From Ammoniphilus resinae (GTDB lineage Bacteria > Bacillota > Bacilli > Aneurinibacillales > RAOX-1): 48,186 nt of DNA. The DNA is taken from positions 1 to 48,186 of the forward strand of contig NZ_JAGGKT010000024.1 in assembly GCF_017873965.1 (NCBI RefSeq), in the 5' to 3' direction. The notes below the pieces were generated by a model, which searched no databases, had not been told where the DNA came from, and saw nothing but the letters and a program-made list of their open reading frames with translations. The position numbers and the translations under genes are program-made. This document shows, one piece after another, positions 25,727-34,451 of the stretch (position 1 is its first letter; each line of letters starts with the position of its first letter).

Positions 25727-27463
25727 CTGACAAGTCCAATTTCAAATATACCCGCTCATTTAAAACGTTATGTTGTGAATCAACATTATGAAAAGTACTC
25801 ACCTATTAATCAAGCCGTATGGCGTTATGTGATGAGGCAAAATTATTACTTCCTAAAGGATGCGGCCCATCCATACTATGTAGATGGATTGCGAAAGTCT
25901 GGCATCAAGATTGAATCGATCCCTAAGATAGAAGAAATGAATGCCTGTTTACAACCTTTCGGATGGGGAGCGGTATCCATTGATGGCTTCATTCCCGGGG
26001 TTGTTTTTTTTGATTTTCAGTCCCATGGTATTCTCCCCATTGCTGCAGAAATCCGCCAGTTAGAGCATATCGAATACACACCCGCCCCGGACATTATCCA
26101 CGAAGCAGCCGGGCATGCCCCCATCTTATGCCACCCCCAGTATGCAAACTACGTAAAAATCTTTGGAGAAATAGGCCGGAAGGCTATTGCCACGAAAGAA
26201 GAGCATGAAGTGTTTGAAGCTGTACGTACTCTTTCAGCATTAATGGAGAGCAGTAACGCAACAGAAGAGGATATCCAAAAGGCAAAAGAGGATTTAGCAG
26301 CAAAACAAAAAGCAGTGACAGAAGTATCTGAGGCTGAACAAATCTCGCGTCTTTATTGGTGGACGGTAGAGTACGGGTTAATCGGAGATTTGCAGCACCC
26401 AAAGATTTACGGCGCAGGATTGCTTTCCTCTGTCGGCGAAAGTGCTCATAGCTTAACAGACCAAGTGAAAAAAATCCCCTTTGATTTAGAAACCGCCATT
26501 CAGACCGGATTTGATATCACCCAGATGCAGCCCCAATTGTTTGTATGCCAAAGCTTCGAACAGTTAATTTCGGCAGTACAAGAATTTTCGACGAGAATGG
26601 CATTTTCCGTCGGTGGAACTGAAAGCCTTTTCAAGGCATTGAGATCATCGAACATTGTGCATGTAACTTATAGTTCTGGATTACAAGCGACAGGAATCGT
26701 TTCAAAGGTCCTTTGTGATGATCAAGGAGAGGCGATCTGTTTTCAAACGGATGGCATGACAGCCTTTTCCTATGGGAATCAGCAGCTTGATGGACATTAC
26801 AAGGAAGCACATCCCGAGGGGATTATAGCTCCGATTGGAAATTTGCAGGGGATGAGTAAACCTATCGAACAATTTAAAGATGATGAACGGAATGAATGGA
26901 ACATAGCTCCGGATCAAACTTGTCAGCTAGTGTTCGAAGGCGGCCTAGCTATTCGAGGAAAGATCCAACAGATCATTCAGAGAAACGGAAAGATCATTCT
27001 TATAAACTTCCATGGGGCTGATATTAGCTATCAAGGTGAGATCCTTAGGGATGTGGATTCTGGTCCTTATACAATGCCAGTTGGAGCCTCTGTAATTTCC
27101 GTTGCGGCAGGTGCAGCGGACCCGGAAAGTTATTATTCGGAAGAAGTACCCTCACCATTACAATCAGAATCCATTTCCCAGAGAGAGTGGAGCCCCTTAG
27201 AAAAACTGTATGCTGATGTGAGAGCGATTCGGGAGAAAAACAAAGAAAATATGGATCGACTATTAAATGTGGTCCAAGAGTTGGATTCTTCGTTCCCAGG
27301 GGATTGGCTGCTGCGGTTAGAGATACTTGAGATAATAGTGGGCCTGAGAGGGAAATGGGCGTCGGTAGAGAAAAAGCTACTACTTCAGCTGGAACAGTTG
27401 AAACAAAAGGGCCCAGAGATGACGCGATTGATTACGAATGGACTTAAGTTGATTAGAGGATAG
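25727..27463 (+). CDS. phhA: Aromatic amino acid hydroxylase (phenylalanine 4-monooxygenase)
   Basis: This iron- and tetrahydropterin-dependent enzyme converts phenylalanine to tyrosine. The Fe ligands are in HEAAGHAP (two His) and WWTVEYGL (Glu), at about residues 125, 130 and 215. The catalytic domain ends near residue 310, and a further 260 residues of unknown role follow, as in the Bacillus cereus-type enzyme. The conserved N-terminal segment IPAHLKRYVVNQHYEKY begins upstream of the first ordinary start (GTG 25775), which has no ribosome-binding site. A GAGGTGA lies 6 bases before an in-frame CTG at 25727, with ATC at 25724 as the alternative, so a non-AUG start is likely. It lies in one transcript with phhB. 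Confidence 0.85.
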   Translation: MTSPISNIPAHLKRYVVNQHYEKYSPINQAVWRYVMRQNYYFLKDAAHPYYVDGLRKSGIKIESIPKIEEMNACLQPFGWGAVSIDGFIPGVVFFDFQSHGILPIAAEIRQLEHIEYTPAPDIIHEAAGHAPILCHPQYANYVKIFGEIGRKAIATKEEHEVFEAVRTLSALMESSNATEEDIQKAKEDLAAKQKAVTEVSEAEQISRLYWWTVEYGLIGDLQHPKIYGAGLLSSVGESAHSLTDQVKKIPFDLETAIQTGFDITQMQPQLFVCQSFEQLISAVQEFSTRMAFSVGGTESLFKALRSSNIVHVTYSSGLQATGIVSKVLCDDQGEAICFQTDGMTAFSYGNQQLDGHYKEAHPEGIIAPIGNLQGMSKPIEQFKDDERNEWNIAPDQTCQLVFEGGLAIRGKIQQIIQRNGKIILINFHGADISYQGEILRDVDSGPYTMPVGASVISVAAGAADPESYYSEEVPSPLQSESISQREWSPLEKLYADVRAIREKNKENMDRLLNVVQELDSSFPGDWLLRLEILEIIVGLRGKWASVEKKLLLQLEQLKQKGPEMTRLITNGLKLIRG

Positions 27464-27525
27464 TAGCAATTGGGCTACTGAATGAATGCAGGCAGGACAT
27501 CCGCTAATAGGCTTTCCGCCTAACA

Positions 27526-27556
27526 AAAAACGCTTGGATTCTCCCCAAGCGTTTTT
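27526..27556. terminator. Bidirectional terminator between phhA and pckA
   Basis: AAAAACGCTTGG pairs with CCAAGCGTTTTT around a 7-base loop, with A- and T-runs on either side. Confidence 0.85.
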
Positions 27557-27567
27557 CTTAACCTAAT

Positions 27568-29145
27568 CTATTTAACCACAGGACCAGCCTGGGCGATTTC
27601 TTTAGCTACTCCGCTAAACTTGCTGAAGTTTCTTTGGAAGCGAGAAGCTAGATCTATGGCTGTCCGGTCGTATTCTTCCTTATCATTCCAAGTATTTCTC
27701 GGAGTAAGCACTTCACTCGGAACACCTGGGACTTCTTTTGGAATCTGTAAGCCAAAGATCGAGTCTGTCGTATAGTCCACTTCATCCAATGCGCCGTTAA
27801 TTGCAGCAGTTACCATTGCACGGGTATAGGACAGATTCATACGTTTTCCTACTCCATATACTCCACCAGACCATCCTGTGTTCACCAAGTATACTTTCGC
27901 TTGATGATCGGTGATCTTTTCACCCAACATTTCTGCGTAGACACTTGGGTTCAGCGGCAAGAATGGTGAACCAAAGCAGGTTGAGAAGGTTGCTTCAGGT
28001 TCGGTTACCCCGCGTTCTGTTCCGGCAAGCTTGCTTGTATAACCGGAAAGGAAATGGTACATAGCCTGTTCCTTGGTCAACTTGGAAATTGGAGGGAGCA
28101 CGCCGAATGCATCAGCGGTTAGAAACACAATCACTTTCGGATGTCCTGCTACACCTGGAATCACTGCTCCTGGGATAAAATCGACAGGATAAGCAACACG
28201 GGTATTTTCGGTTAATTCAGCGCTGTCATAGTCCGCTTTTCGGGAATCATCAATAACAACATTTTCCAAAACAGAGCCAAATCGAATGGCATTCCAGATT
28301 TGAGGTTCTTTTTCTTCTGAGAGGTTGATACATTTGGCATAACAACCACCTTCAATATTAAAGACCCCTTCTTCAGACCATCCATGCTCATCATCGCCAA
28401 TTAGACCGCGGTTAGGGTCAGTAGATAAAGTGGTTTTTCCAGTACCGGAAAGCCCGAAGAATAAAGCCACATCGCCCTTTTCACCAACGTTTGCCGAACA
28501 GTGCATGGAAAGAACACCGGATTCAGGCAAAATGTAATTCATCACACTAAAGATTGATTTCTTCATTTCACCTGCATATTTTGTCCCGCCTATTAAGACG
28601 ACTTTTCTTTCGAAACTGACTATAATAAATGTTTCTGAGTTGGTTCCGTGAACCTCAGGCTTCGCTTCAAATCCCGGTACAGTGATGACGGTAAATTCCG
28701 GCTGAAGATTTTCAAGTTCATTGGTATTAGGTCTTACAAATAATTGGCGTACAAAAAGATTATGCCAAGCGTATTCATTAATAATCCGAATCGGAAGCCG
28801 ATATTCTGTTGCAGCACCGGCAAATCCGTCAAATACGTAAAGCTCTTTCTGTTCCAAATAGGCTAGAACATCTTCATATAATTTATCAAATTTACTAATA
28901 TCCATTGGTTGATTGACAGGACCCCAAGCTATCTTGCCTTGTACGGATGGTTCATTTACAATAAACTTATCCTTGGGTGAACGTCCTGTATACTTCCCCG
29001 TTTCGGCACTTAATGCCCCCTTATCCGTAAGAATTGCTTCCCCACGGTTTACAGATGCCTCCACCAATTGAGGGACGGAAAGATTATAATGAATCTTGTC
29101 TGTTGACAAAATATCTTTTAAATCCATCTTTACTTTCGTATCCAT
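27568..29145 (-). CDS. pckA: Phosphoenolpyruvate carboxykinase (ATP)
   Basis: This 525-residue enzyme converts oxaloacetate and ATP to phosphoenolpyruvate, the first step of gluconeogenesis. The P-loop [12 protein letters not shown], the HCSANVG and GDDEHGWS segments and the [16 protein letters not shown] region are typical of the ATP-dependent type. It is a single gene with its own promoter and terminator. GGGAGG precedes the ATG. Its position beside the phenylalanine hydroxylase fits use of amino-acid carbon, although nothing shows co-regulation. Confidence 0.97.
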   Translation of the reverse strand: MDTKVKMDLKDILSTDKIHYNLSVPQLVEASVNRGEAILTDKGALSAETGKYTGRSPKDKFIVNEPSVQGKIAWGPVNQPMDISKFDKLYEDVLAYLEQKELYVFDGFAGAATEYRLPIRIINEYAWHNLFVRQLFVRPNTNELENLQPEFTVITVPGFEAKPEVHGTNSETFIIVSFERKVVLIGGTKYAGEMKKSIFSVMNYILPESGVLSMHCSANVGEKGDVALFFGLSGTGKTTLSTDPNRGLIGDDEHGWSEEGVFNIEGGCYAKCINLSEEKEPQIWNAIRFGSVLENVVIDDSRKADYDSAELTENTRVAYPVDFIPGAVIPGVAGHPKVIVFLTADAFGVLPPISKLTKEQAMYHFLSGYTSKLAGTERGVTEPEATFSTCFGSPFLPLNPSVYAEMLGEKITDHQAKVYLVNTGWSGGVYGVGKRMNLSYTRAMVTAAINGALDEVDYTTDSIFGLQIPKEVPGVPSEVLTPRNTWNDKEEYDRTAIDLASRFQRNFSKFSGVAKEIAQAGPVVK

Positions 29146-29173
29146 TCAGCCGGCCTCCCAAAATAATTTGCTT

Positions 29174-29204
29174 TCTATAATCTTAATAAGGCTGTTTATG
29201 TCAA
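29174..29204 (-). promoter_or_regulatory. Sigma-A-type promoter of pckA
   Basis: A perfect -35 box TTGACA (29199-29204) is followed after 17-18 bases by ATTATAG (-10), about 30 bases before the pckA start. Confidence 0.55.
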
Positions 29205-29275
29205 TTAGTATAACACATTAACCGAATTAGTCCATATTAAATTATAATCTTTTCCGAAGATATTGTGACTAATTG

Positions 29276-29303
29276 AAAAAAAAGGTGCCAATGCACCTCT
29301 TTT
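29276..29303 (-). terminator. Terminator of the sigI-rsgI operon
   Basis: AGGTGC pairs with GCACCT around a CAAT loop; on the minus strand the stem is followed by seven T. Confidence 0.75.
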
Positions 29304-29319
29304 TACAAATATAGCCTAT

Positions 29320-30603
29320 TTAGTCCCGATTGCCTTCTTTGGGGTCTTTCTTATCTTTTTCTTTTTTGTCGTTATTTTGCTCTCTATTATTTTTTCCATT
29401 CCCCTTGTTGGGATTCGATTGATCCTTCTGATTTTCAACACGATGATCAGCATGGCTCTTTCCATGCTGATCATCGTTCGGTTTATTTACTTTATCTTTT
29501 TCCGAGTCTTTTCGGTCATCCCAGGATTTATCATTGGAAGGGGAGTCTTTTGACTTGTCCTGTGAAGCCTTGCCTTTTTCGTCCCTATCGTTCCATCTCA
29601 AATTCCCTTGGAACTTTTCTTTTTCCTCTTTTCGTAGTTCTTCAAGTTTTTCTTTGATCTTTTCTTTAAGCTCTTCTCTTTCCTCTTTTCGAAGTTCCTT
29701 GAGCTTTTCTTCGATCTGTTCTTTAAGTTTTTCTCTTTCCTCTTTTTGCCCTACTTTCATTTTTTCTTTCAATAACTTATCTTGAACTTTGTCGGCCTTT
29801 TTCTCCGTTATTTCTTCCTTCTTCTTCCCATTTGAATGCTCAGGAGCTTTTCCTTGATTGGAGTGAATCACCTTGATTCCAGGTACAGGCGTCTCAAACT
29901 TCACTTTCCCCTCTTTAATTTCTTTCTCCTGAATCGTAACTCCTTGCTTTTCAGCCTGTTTCACCATCATATAGGAACCAGTAGGGACCTGTTTTTCCTT
30001 AGCTTCCTTCGCCCAATCTTCTTTACCTTCTACAATAACAACAGTGAGATCCTGGTCAACTTGCTCATCTATGTCACCCAGCATTGTTTTCCATTTCTCA
30101 TCTAGGTTTTCCGGTTCATCTTTATAAAAGGTTGTCGTGATAATGACTTGTTTTTCCTCGTTCATCATCCCATTGTCTTCAGCCGAATCAATAATCGCTA
30201 CAGTAACTATACTTAAAGCTTTATCCTTCCATTGGATCGACTGCAACAGGATCTTTCCGTCCGGATTCAAGGAATGGGCATCAATGACAAGCGACTGTTC
30301 ATCAACCTCTAATTCAATACTTGGGTTAATGTCAATTGTCACCGCAGCGTAGGCCTGTGAGCCCCCAAAAAATGGAAAACTTATCAATAAAAGCAGTAGG
30401 CAGGCAGCAACCATCGAGCCCGTTCGTAGTGTGAAAGGTTTCCACTTTCTTTTTGTATTAAAGCTACTCACGGTAGTCGGTCGAAAAAAAACTTCTTCCC
30501 CCACAATGTGTGAAGCCTCGAAGGGGATTTTACAAAATTCTCCATCTGGAGTTAATACTACCGTCCATTTTTTTTGTGATTCTATAATAACTCCTTTTTT
30601 CAA
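29320..30603 (-). CDS. rsgI: Anti-sigma factor RsgI
   Basis: This 427-residue single-pass membrane protein holds SigI inactive. The N-terminal cytoplasmic anti-sigma domain covers residues 1-55 and the membrane span about 63-80. The extracytoplasmic part starts with VTIDINPSIELEVD, where the N93-P94 bond is the expected self-cleavage site of RsgI proteins. The next 130 residues are a conserved periplasm-type domain. The last 180 residues are extremely charged: a Lys/Glu coiled coil made of two 19-residue repeats, then a disordered tail rich in Asp, Lys, Asn and Ser. No carbohydrate-binding sensor domain is visible. It overlaps sigI by 4 bases. Confidence 0.9.
   Translation of the reverse strand: MKKGVIIESQKKWTVVLTPDGEFCKIPFEASHIVGEEVFFRPTTVSSFNTKRKWKPFTLRTGSMVAACLLLLLISFPFFGGSQAYAAVTIDINPSIELEVDEQSLVIDAHSLNPDGKILLQSIQWKDKALSIVTVAIIDSAEDNGMMNEEKQVIITTTFYKDEPENLDEKWKTMLGDIDEQVDQDLTVVIVEGKEDWAKEAKEKQVPTGSYMMVKQAEKQGVTIQEKEIKEGKVKFETPVPGIKVIHSNQGKAPEHSNGKKKEEITEKKADKVQDKLLKEKMKVGQKEEREKLKEQIEEKLKELRKEEREELKEKIKEKLEELRKEEKEKFQGNLRWNDRDEKGKASQDKSKDSPSNDKSWDDRKDSEKDKVNKPNDDQHGKSHADHRVENQKDQSNPNKGNGKNNREQNNDKKEKDKKDPKEGNRD
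29628..29741 (-). repeat. Two tandem 57-base repeats inside rsgI
   Basis: Copies at 29628-29684 and 29685-29741 differ at only a few bases and encode two 19-residue units of the form EERExLKExIxEKLxELRK. The unit length is a multiple of three, so copy-number change would keep the frame. Confidence 0.75.
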
Positions 30604-31379
30604 GATGGCTGCACCACCCTTTCTGTTTCTACCTGTAAATAGCTGTGAAGATATTGATAATCCTCCAAAAGAAGAATGATAATGGCGACAATATAATTCC
30701 GATTTCTCTCAACTGTTTTTCGACTTACCGAAACCTCGGCCATCAGATCCTTCATAGGCAACTTCCGTTTCTCCATAAAGAGCTGACATAATCTGCTATT
30801 GTTCACCACTGTCCGAGCTACCTCCATGGCATTTTGCCTTGCATCCACATGTTTTGGGGAAATGTCTGGCAGTTCCATAAGGTCTATTTTAAATTCTTTT
30901 AATTTTTCTTTGTAGTGGTTTATCTCTTCTCTTCGCAAACTTGCATCATAATCTAGCTGATATTGTTGAATGGAGACCTGTGTTTCAATCGCTGTTTGAT
31001 CTGTTTCCTCCTCACCATCTCCAGTATGTTCAAAGGAAAGTTGGCCTCGATGTTTAGCCTCTTTTCGTATAAAATCAATCACACGTCTGCGAATAACCAA
31101 ATCTGCAAATGACAAAAAAGAGCTTCCTTTACCGAACGTATACTTCGATATGGCTTCATCGAAAGCTTCCATGGCCACACTAAATTCATCATCCTTCGAA
31201 GGGTCAATGAATCTTTTGCATACCTTTGAGGTGACTTGGGATATAAACGGTATATAGTTCTTTATTAAATCATTGCGAACGTCCAAGTCCCCTTGTTGAG
31301 CCAAGGTCACATCTTTTTCAAGTTCGACCCTTGCTGAAGGGAAATGTGAAGAACGCTTTCCTAGGAAGCGGCTTAACAT
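30600..31379 (-). CDS. sigI: RNA polymerase sigma factor SigI
   Basis: This 259-residue sigma factor directs heat- or envelope-stress transcription in Bacillus and carbohydrate-sensing responses in clostridia. Region 2 is seen in RNDLIKNYIPFISQVTSKV, EFSVAMEAFDEAI and SFLSFADLVIRRRVIDFIR; the C-terminal part PMKDLMAEVSVSRKTVERNRNYI is the SigI-specific DNA-binding helix-turn-helix. GAGGTG precedes the ATG at 31379, while the TTG at 31394 overlaps it. The rsgI start overlaps its stop, so sigma factor and anti-sigma factor are coupled. Autoregulation is likely from the family; no promoter was identified. Confidence 0.93.
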   Translation of the reverse strand: MLSRFLGKRSSHFPSARVELEKDVTLAQQGDLDVRNDLIKNYIPFISQVTSKVCKRFIDPSKDDEFSVAMEAFDEAISKYTFGKGSSFLSFADLVIRRRVIDFIRKEAKHRGQLSFEHTGDGEEETDQTAIETQVSIQQYQLDYDASLRREEINHYKEKLKEFKIDLMELPDISPKHVDARQNAMEVARTVVNNSRLCQLFMEKRKLPMKDLMAEVSVSRKTVERNRNYIVAIIILLLEDYQYLHSYLQVETERVVQPS

Positions 31380-31442
31380 GTTTTCACCTCGCAATACACT
31401 TTTCGTAAGCTATTTCTTCCTTATGACGCTTTTCTGATCCCT

Positions 31443-31482
31443 AAAAAATAAAACCGATCCATTTTTTCGGCGGATCGGTTTT
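31443..31482 (-). terminator. Terminator after the zinc-finger gene
   Basis: AAACCGATCC pairs perfectly with GGATCGGTTT (10 bp). On the minus strand it is followed by a TTTTATTTTTT tract. Confidence 0.8.
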
Positions 31483-31537
31483 GAATTCCAATCTTCCTAT
31501 GTATCACAGGAAACTTAGGATTTCTAAATGGAATTCT

Positions 31538-31954
31538 TTATCGTTGCTTTTGACTTTTCCATTTGCTTAATCGTTCGCTCAATTTATTAAGACGAACCTT
31601 TAATATTTCTTCCCACTCTTTATCCTTAATGTGTTTGGCAACGAGCAATAAATCCAACGCATTATCAATTTGTTGCTTGAATACTTCATCTATTCTGCCT
31701 TCATCAATAACGGCGCAGTTTTCGAAAATTTGCGCCAAAGACTCGTTGTTGATATATTCCTTGAAATCAACTTCCGGTGTATCATCAGCTTGAGCATATT
31801 CAGAAAGAATTTCGTATTCTTCCTGAATCTTTGGATGAACATCAATTCGGTTACAGACTGGGCAATGCAGGATGGGAACGTTATTAATATATGTTCTGTG
31901 ATTACGCAAGCTTCCTAAAGCCCCTATCATACTAGCACCACAGCAAAAGCTCAT
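31538..31954 (-). CDS. Small zinc-binding protein with YgiT-like Cys pattern
   Basis: This 138-residue protein starts MSFCCGAS, and a CPVC pair follows at about residue 31. The C-C spacing of roughly 28 residues, with a short beta segment between (YINNVPILHCPVCN), resembles the YgiT-type zinc finger. The remainder is helical, ending in a basic coiled-coil-like segment (KVRLNKLSERLSKWKSQ). I do not recognise the exact family, and no function can be assigned; metal binding is inferred from the four Cys. GGGAG stands before the ATG. It is a single gene with its own terminator. Confidence 0.65.
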   Translation of the reverse strand: MSFCCGASMIGALGSLRNHRTYINNVPILHCPVCNRIDVHPKIQEEYEILSEYAQADDTPEVDFKEYINNESLAQIFENCAVIDEGRIDEVFKQQIDNALDLLLVAKHIKDKEWEEILKVRLNKLSERLSKWKSQKQR

Positions 31955-32081
31955 CGTCTCTCCCTACCTTTCAGCAACGGTGTCACATCTGACGTGTACG
32001 GCCGAAACTTTAGTCATTTATATTCTATTTTAATAGGGAGTATTCCTCTTTCCTAGGCATAAATTTTGGGTTGAATGGCAT

Positions 32082-32114
32082 AAAAAGAGAAAAGGCTGGT
32101 GCTTAGCACCAGCC
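32082..32114 (-). terminator. Terminator of gcvH-yusG
   Basis: GGCTGGTGC pairs perfectly with GCACCAGCC around TTA and is followed on the minus strand by TTTTCTCTTTTT. The yusG stop codon lies in the loop, so the last codons form the stem. Confidence 0.85.
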
Positions 32115-32342
32115 GTGGCCATCTTGGCCATCACAGTCAACATATTGACCAGGGGGTTTTAGATCAGCATTTTCCAAGCGGAAAATCTTTTGATCATCAA
32201 CGACAAATCCATCATCCATCTGGACACAGGAGGCATCAAAAGGAACATACCCAATGGGGACACCGTTATAAGTTAACATCATCGTGTTATCCTTTAACTC
32301 TCCACGGATTCTCCCTGTAATATCGATGCGAGCATCTGACAT
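32103..32342 (-). CDS. yusG: YusG-like protein (DUF2553)
   Basis: This 79-residue protein lies directly behind gcvH, where B. subtilis has yusG. It is mostly beta strand (RIDITGRIRGELKDNTMMLTYNGVPIGYV) and ends in a striking acidic, Gly-rich, Cys-containing tail (VDCDGQDGHGWC). Function is unknown. The ATG at 32342 has AAGGAG 12 bases upstream; the ATG at 32354 touches that site and is less likely. Family assignment rests on context and tail pattern. Confidence 0.68.
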   Translation of the reverse strand: MSDARIDITGRIRGELKDNTMMLTYNGVPIGYVPFDASCVQMDDGFVVDDQKIFRLENADLKPPGQYVDCDGQDGHGWC

Positions 32343-32375
32343 GGGTAAAATCATCTCCTTAGGAAGAGGTTACGT

Positions 32376-32759
32376 TTAGTCTTCCTTAACGAGATTTTCG
32401 TATTCATCAGCTGACAGCAATGAGTCAACCTGTGACGGATCATCCATCTCCACAACAATCATCCATCCCTGCTCATAGGGTGCGCTGTTCACCAATTCTG
32501 GGGAGTCCTCTAATTCACTATTTACTTCCACGACTTTTCCGGAAACTGGGGCATAAAGTTCTGAAACAGTTTTAACAGATTCTACACTGCCAAAAGAATT
32601 GTCTTGTACGATTTCATCCCCTACAGAAGGAAGTTCAACAAAAACAATATCTCCTAATTCGGACTGAGCAAAATCAGAAATACCAATATGCGCCTTGTTT
32701 CCTTCCACACGAACCCACTCATGTTCCTTACTGTACTTTAAACTGGATGGTAAATTCAC
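32376..32759 (-). CDS. gcvH: Glycine cleavage system H protein
   Basis: This 127-residue protein carries the lipoyl arm that shuttles aminomethyl groups in glycine cleavage; in Bacillus it is also the relay for lipoylating other enzymes. The lipoyl Lys is K63 in [12 protein letters not shown], and the N-terminal [14 protein letters not shown] and the C-terminal [10 protein letters not shown] segments are typical. None of the other glycine-cleavage genes are in the window. LipA, which completes the lipoyl group, is encoded at 7.6-8.4 kb. Confidence 0.97.
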   Translation of the reverse strand: MNLPSSLKYSKEHEWVRVEGNKAHIGISDFAQSELGDIVFVELPSVGDEIVQDNSFGSVESVKTVSELYAPVSGKVVEVNSELEDSPELVNSAPYEQGWMIVVEMDDPSQVDSLLSADEYENLVKED

Positions 32760-32825
32760 AGAGGCATCCTCCTTTATATGTATGATCGAGATTATTTTAC
32801 CACAATCCTTCTTAGGAAGGAAAAA

Positions 32826-33614
32826 TTATGCAGAAATTTCAATTTTGTATCCTGTAAACTTCTTAATATTAAGAACCCCTTGTTCAAAGATTAAATATTG
32901 TCCTTTAATTCCAATCAGTCGATCAGCAATCTCAGGCTGTTTATCCAAATTATACGTTTTTATTTTTTCTGTGGATTCCAAAATGGGATACACAAATTCA
33001 GCCCACTCTTCTTCCTTTAGTAAATATGGCTTAAATTCTTCTGGAAAATAGGAATAAACTTCCTCACGTAAACCCAAAAGATCAACTTGCTCCACTTCAC
33101 CTTTTAGCATCTTACGCCAATTTGTTTTATCAGGCAAATGCTCTGCTAACGCTACTTCTAGCTCTCCTGCTTTTTTGCGGTTTGGCAACTCAGCAATTGG
33201 AATTGCCTGGATGGCCCCCTGATCCACCCAACGCTTCCATTGATTATGTTTTCTTGTGAGCCCAACCTTCACTCCGCTGCTGACGGCTAAATACACATAA
33301 TGTGGAATCATACAATATTCATCGCCGAACCCAGGATCACGGCAAGTGCCCAAATGATAGTGGCATTCATGCGGTTTGACAATGCAGAGGTCCGTCTCCG
33401 GTAGAGAAATGACACATGGATAGCAATACCCCGTATTATAAGTTTTCTTAATTCGCCTTCCACAATTGGTGCACTGCATTTCTCCTAGAAAACGAAGATG
33501 AACGGTTTTCCCCAGCCATTCATTAAGTGTTGCTGATTGTTCTCCCAATGGGAGATGATATACAACTGGATTTACATAGGTATGACTAAGCCCTTTCAGG
33601 AATCCGGTATACAT
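32826..33614 (-). CDS. DUF2797 protein with zinc finger
   Basis: This 262-residue protein has an N-terminal four-Cys zinc finger (CTNCGRR, then CYPC), further Cys/His pairs (CHYHLGTCRDPGFGDEYC), and a central YLAVSSGVKVGLTR...RWVDQGA segment. The latter looks like the core of a GIY-YIG-type fold, a resemblance I infer from the KVGLTR and RW spacing. DUF2797 proteins have no established function; nucleic-acid binding is plausible. GGAGAGG precedes the ATG. The gene stands between the ABC ATPase gene and gcvH on the same strand. Confidence 0.75.
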   Translation of the reverse strand: MYTGFLKGLSHTYVNPVVYHLPLGEQSATLNEWLGKTVHLRFLGEMQCTNCGRRIKKTYNTGYCYPCVISLPETDLCIVKPHECHYHLGTCRDPGFGDEYCMIPHYVYLAVSSGVKVGLTRKHNQWKRWVDQGAIQAIPIAELPNRKKAGELEVALAEHLPDKTNWRKMLKGEVEQVDLLGLREEVYSYFPEEFKPYLLKEEEWAEFVYPILESTEKIKTYNLDKQPEIADRLIGIKGQYLIFEQGVLNIKKFTGYKIEISA

Positions 33615-33641
33615 TCTTTCCTCTCCTTTATAACCTTATCT

Positions 33642-34373
33642 TTAGTGGGCAAGAACTTTCCCCAAAAATTCTTTTGTTCTATCATTTTTCGGATGACTAA
33701 ACAATTCTTCCGGTGTTCCTTCTTCTTGAATGATTCCTTTGTCCATAAAAACGACCCTGTCCGCAACCTCACGAGCAAAACCCATTTCATGGGTAACCAC
33801 AACCATTGTCATCCCCTCTTTGGCGAGGTCTTTCATTACGGCTAAAACCTCACCGACTAGTTCTGGGTCAAGTGCCGAAGTCGGTTCATCAAACAGGATA
33901 ATTTTTGGATTCATGGCCAAAGCCCGGGCAATCGCTACACGCTGCATTTGACCCCCGGAAAGTTTTTCCGGATATACGTCCGCTTTATCTTTCAAACCAA
34001 CCTTAGCTAACAGATTTAATGCTTTTTCTTTTGCTTCCTCCTCAGTAACCTTCAACACTTTCATCGGCGCCAACATGACGTTTTGAATGACTGTTTTGTG
34101 CGGGAACAGATTAAAACGTTGGAAAACCATCCCTACCTCTGTCCGAACTTTATTGATATCCACCTTGGGATCAACCAAATCGTGTCCATTAATAATGACA
34201 TGTCCACTTGTAATCTCCTCCAAGGCATTCAAGCAGCGTAAAAATGTACTTTTCCCTGATCCTGATGGACCAATGACACAAACCACTTCCCCTTCGGAAA
34301 CAGTATAGTTAATCCCTTTGAGAACTTCCAAATTTCCATAATATTTATGAAGGTCCTTAACCTGGATAATCAA
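33642..34373 (-). CDS. Polar-amino-acid ABC transporter ATPase (GlnQ type), orphan
   Basis: This 243-residue ATPase has Walker [10 protein letters not shown], the signature [15 protein letters not shown], Walker [13 protein letters not shown] and an H-loop in [15 protein letters not shown], the pattern of GlnQ/ArtP amino-acid importers. No permease or binding-protein gene lies beside it, so its membrane partners must be encoded elsewhere. The start appears to be TTG at 34373 with AAAGGGTGA upstream. The substrate cannot be told from the ATPase alone. Confidence 0.88.
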   Translation of the reverse strand: MIIQVKDLHKYYGNLEVLKGINYTVSEGEVVCVIGPSGSGKSTFLRCLNALEEITSGHVIINGHDLVDPKVDINKVRTEVGMVFQRFNLFPHKTVIQNVMLAPMKVLKVTEEEAKEKALNLLAKVGLKDKADVYPEKLSGGQMQRVAIARALAMNPKIILFDEPTSALDPELVGEVLAVMKDLAKEGMTMVVVTHEMGFAREVADRVVFMDKGIIQEEGTPEELFSHPKNDRTKEFLGKVLAH

Positions 34374-34451
34374 ACTTCAGTCACCCTTTCGAAACACTCT
34401 ATAATTTTATTAAACCATATTTGGTTATGGAATGCATATTTAGAGACATTG

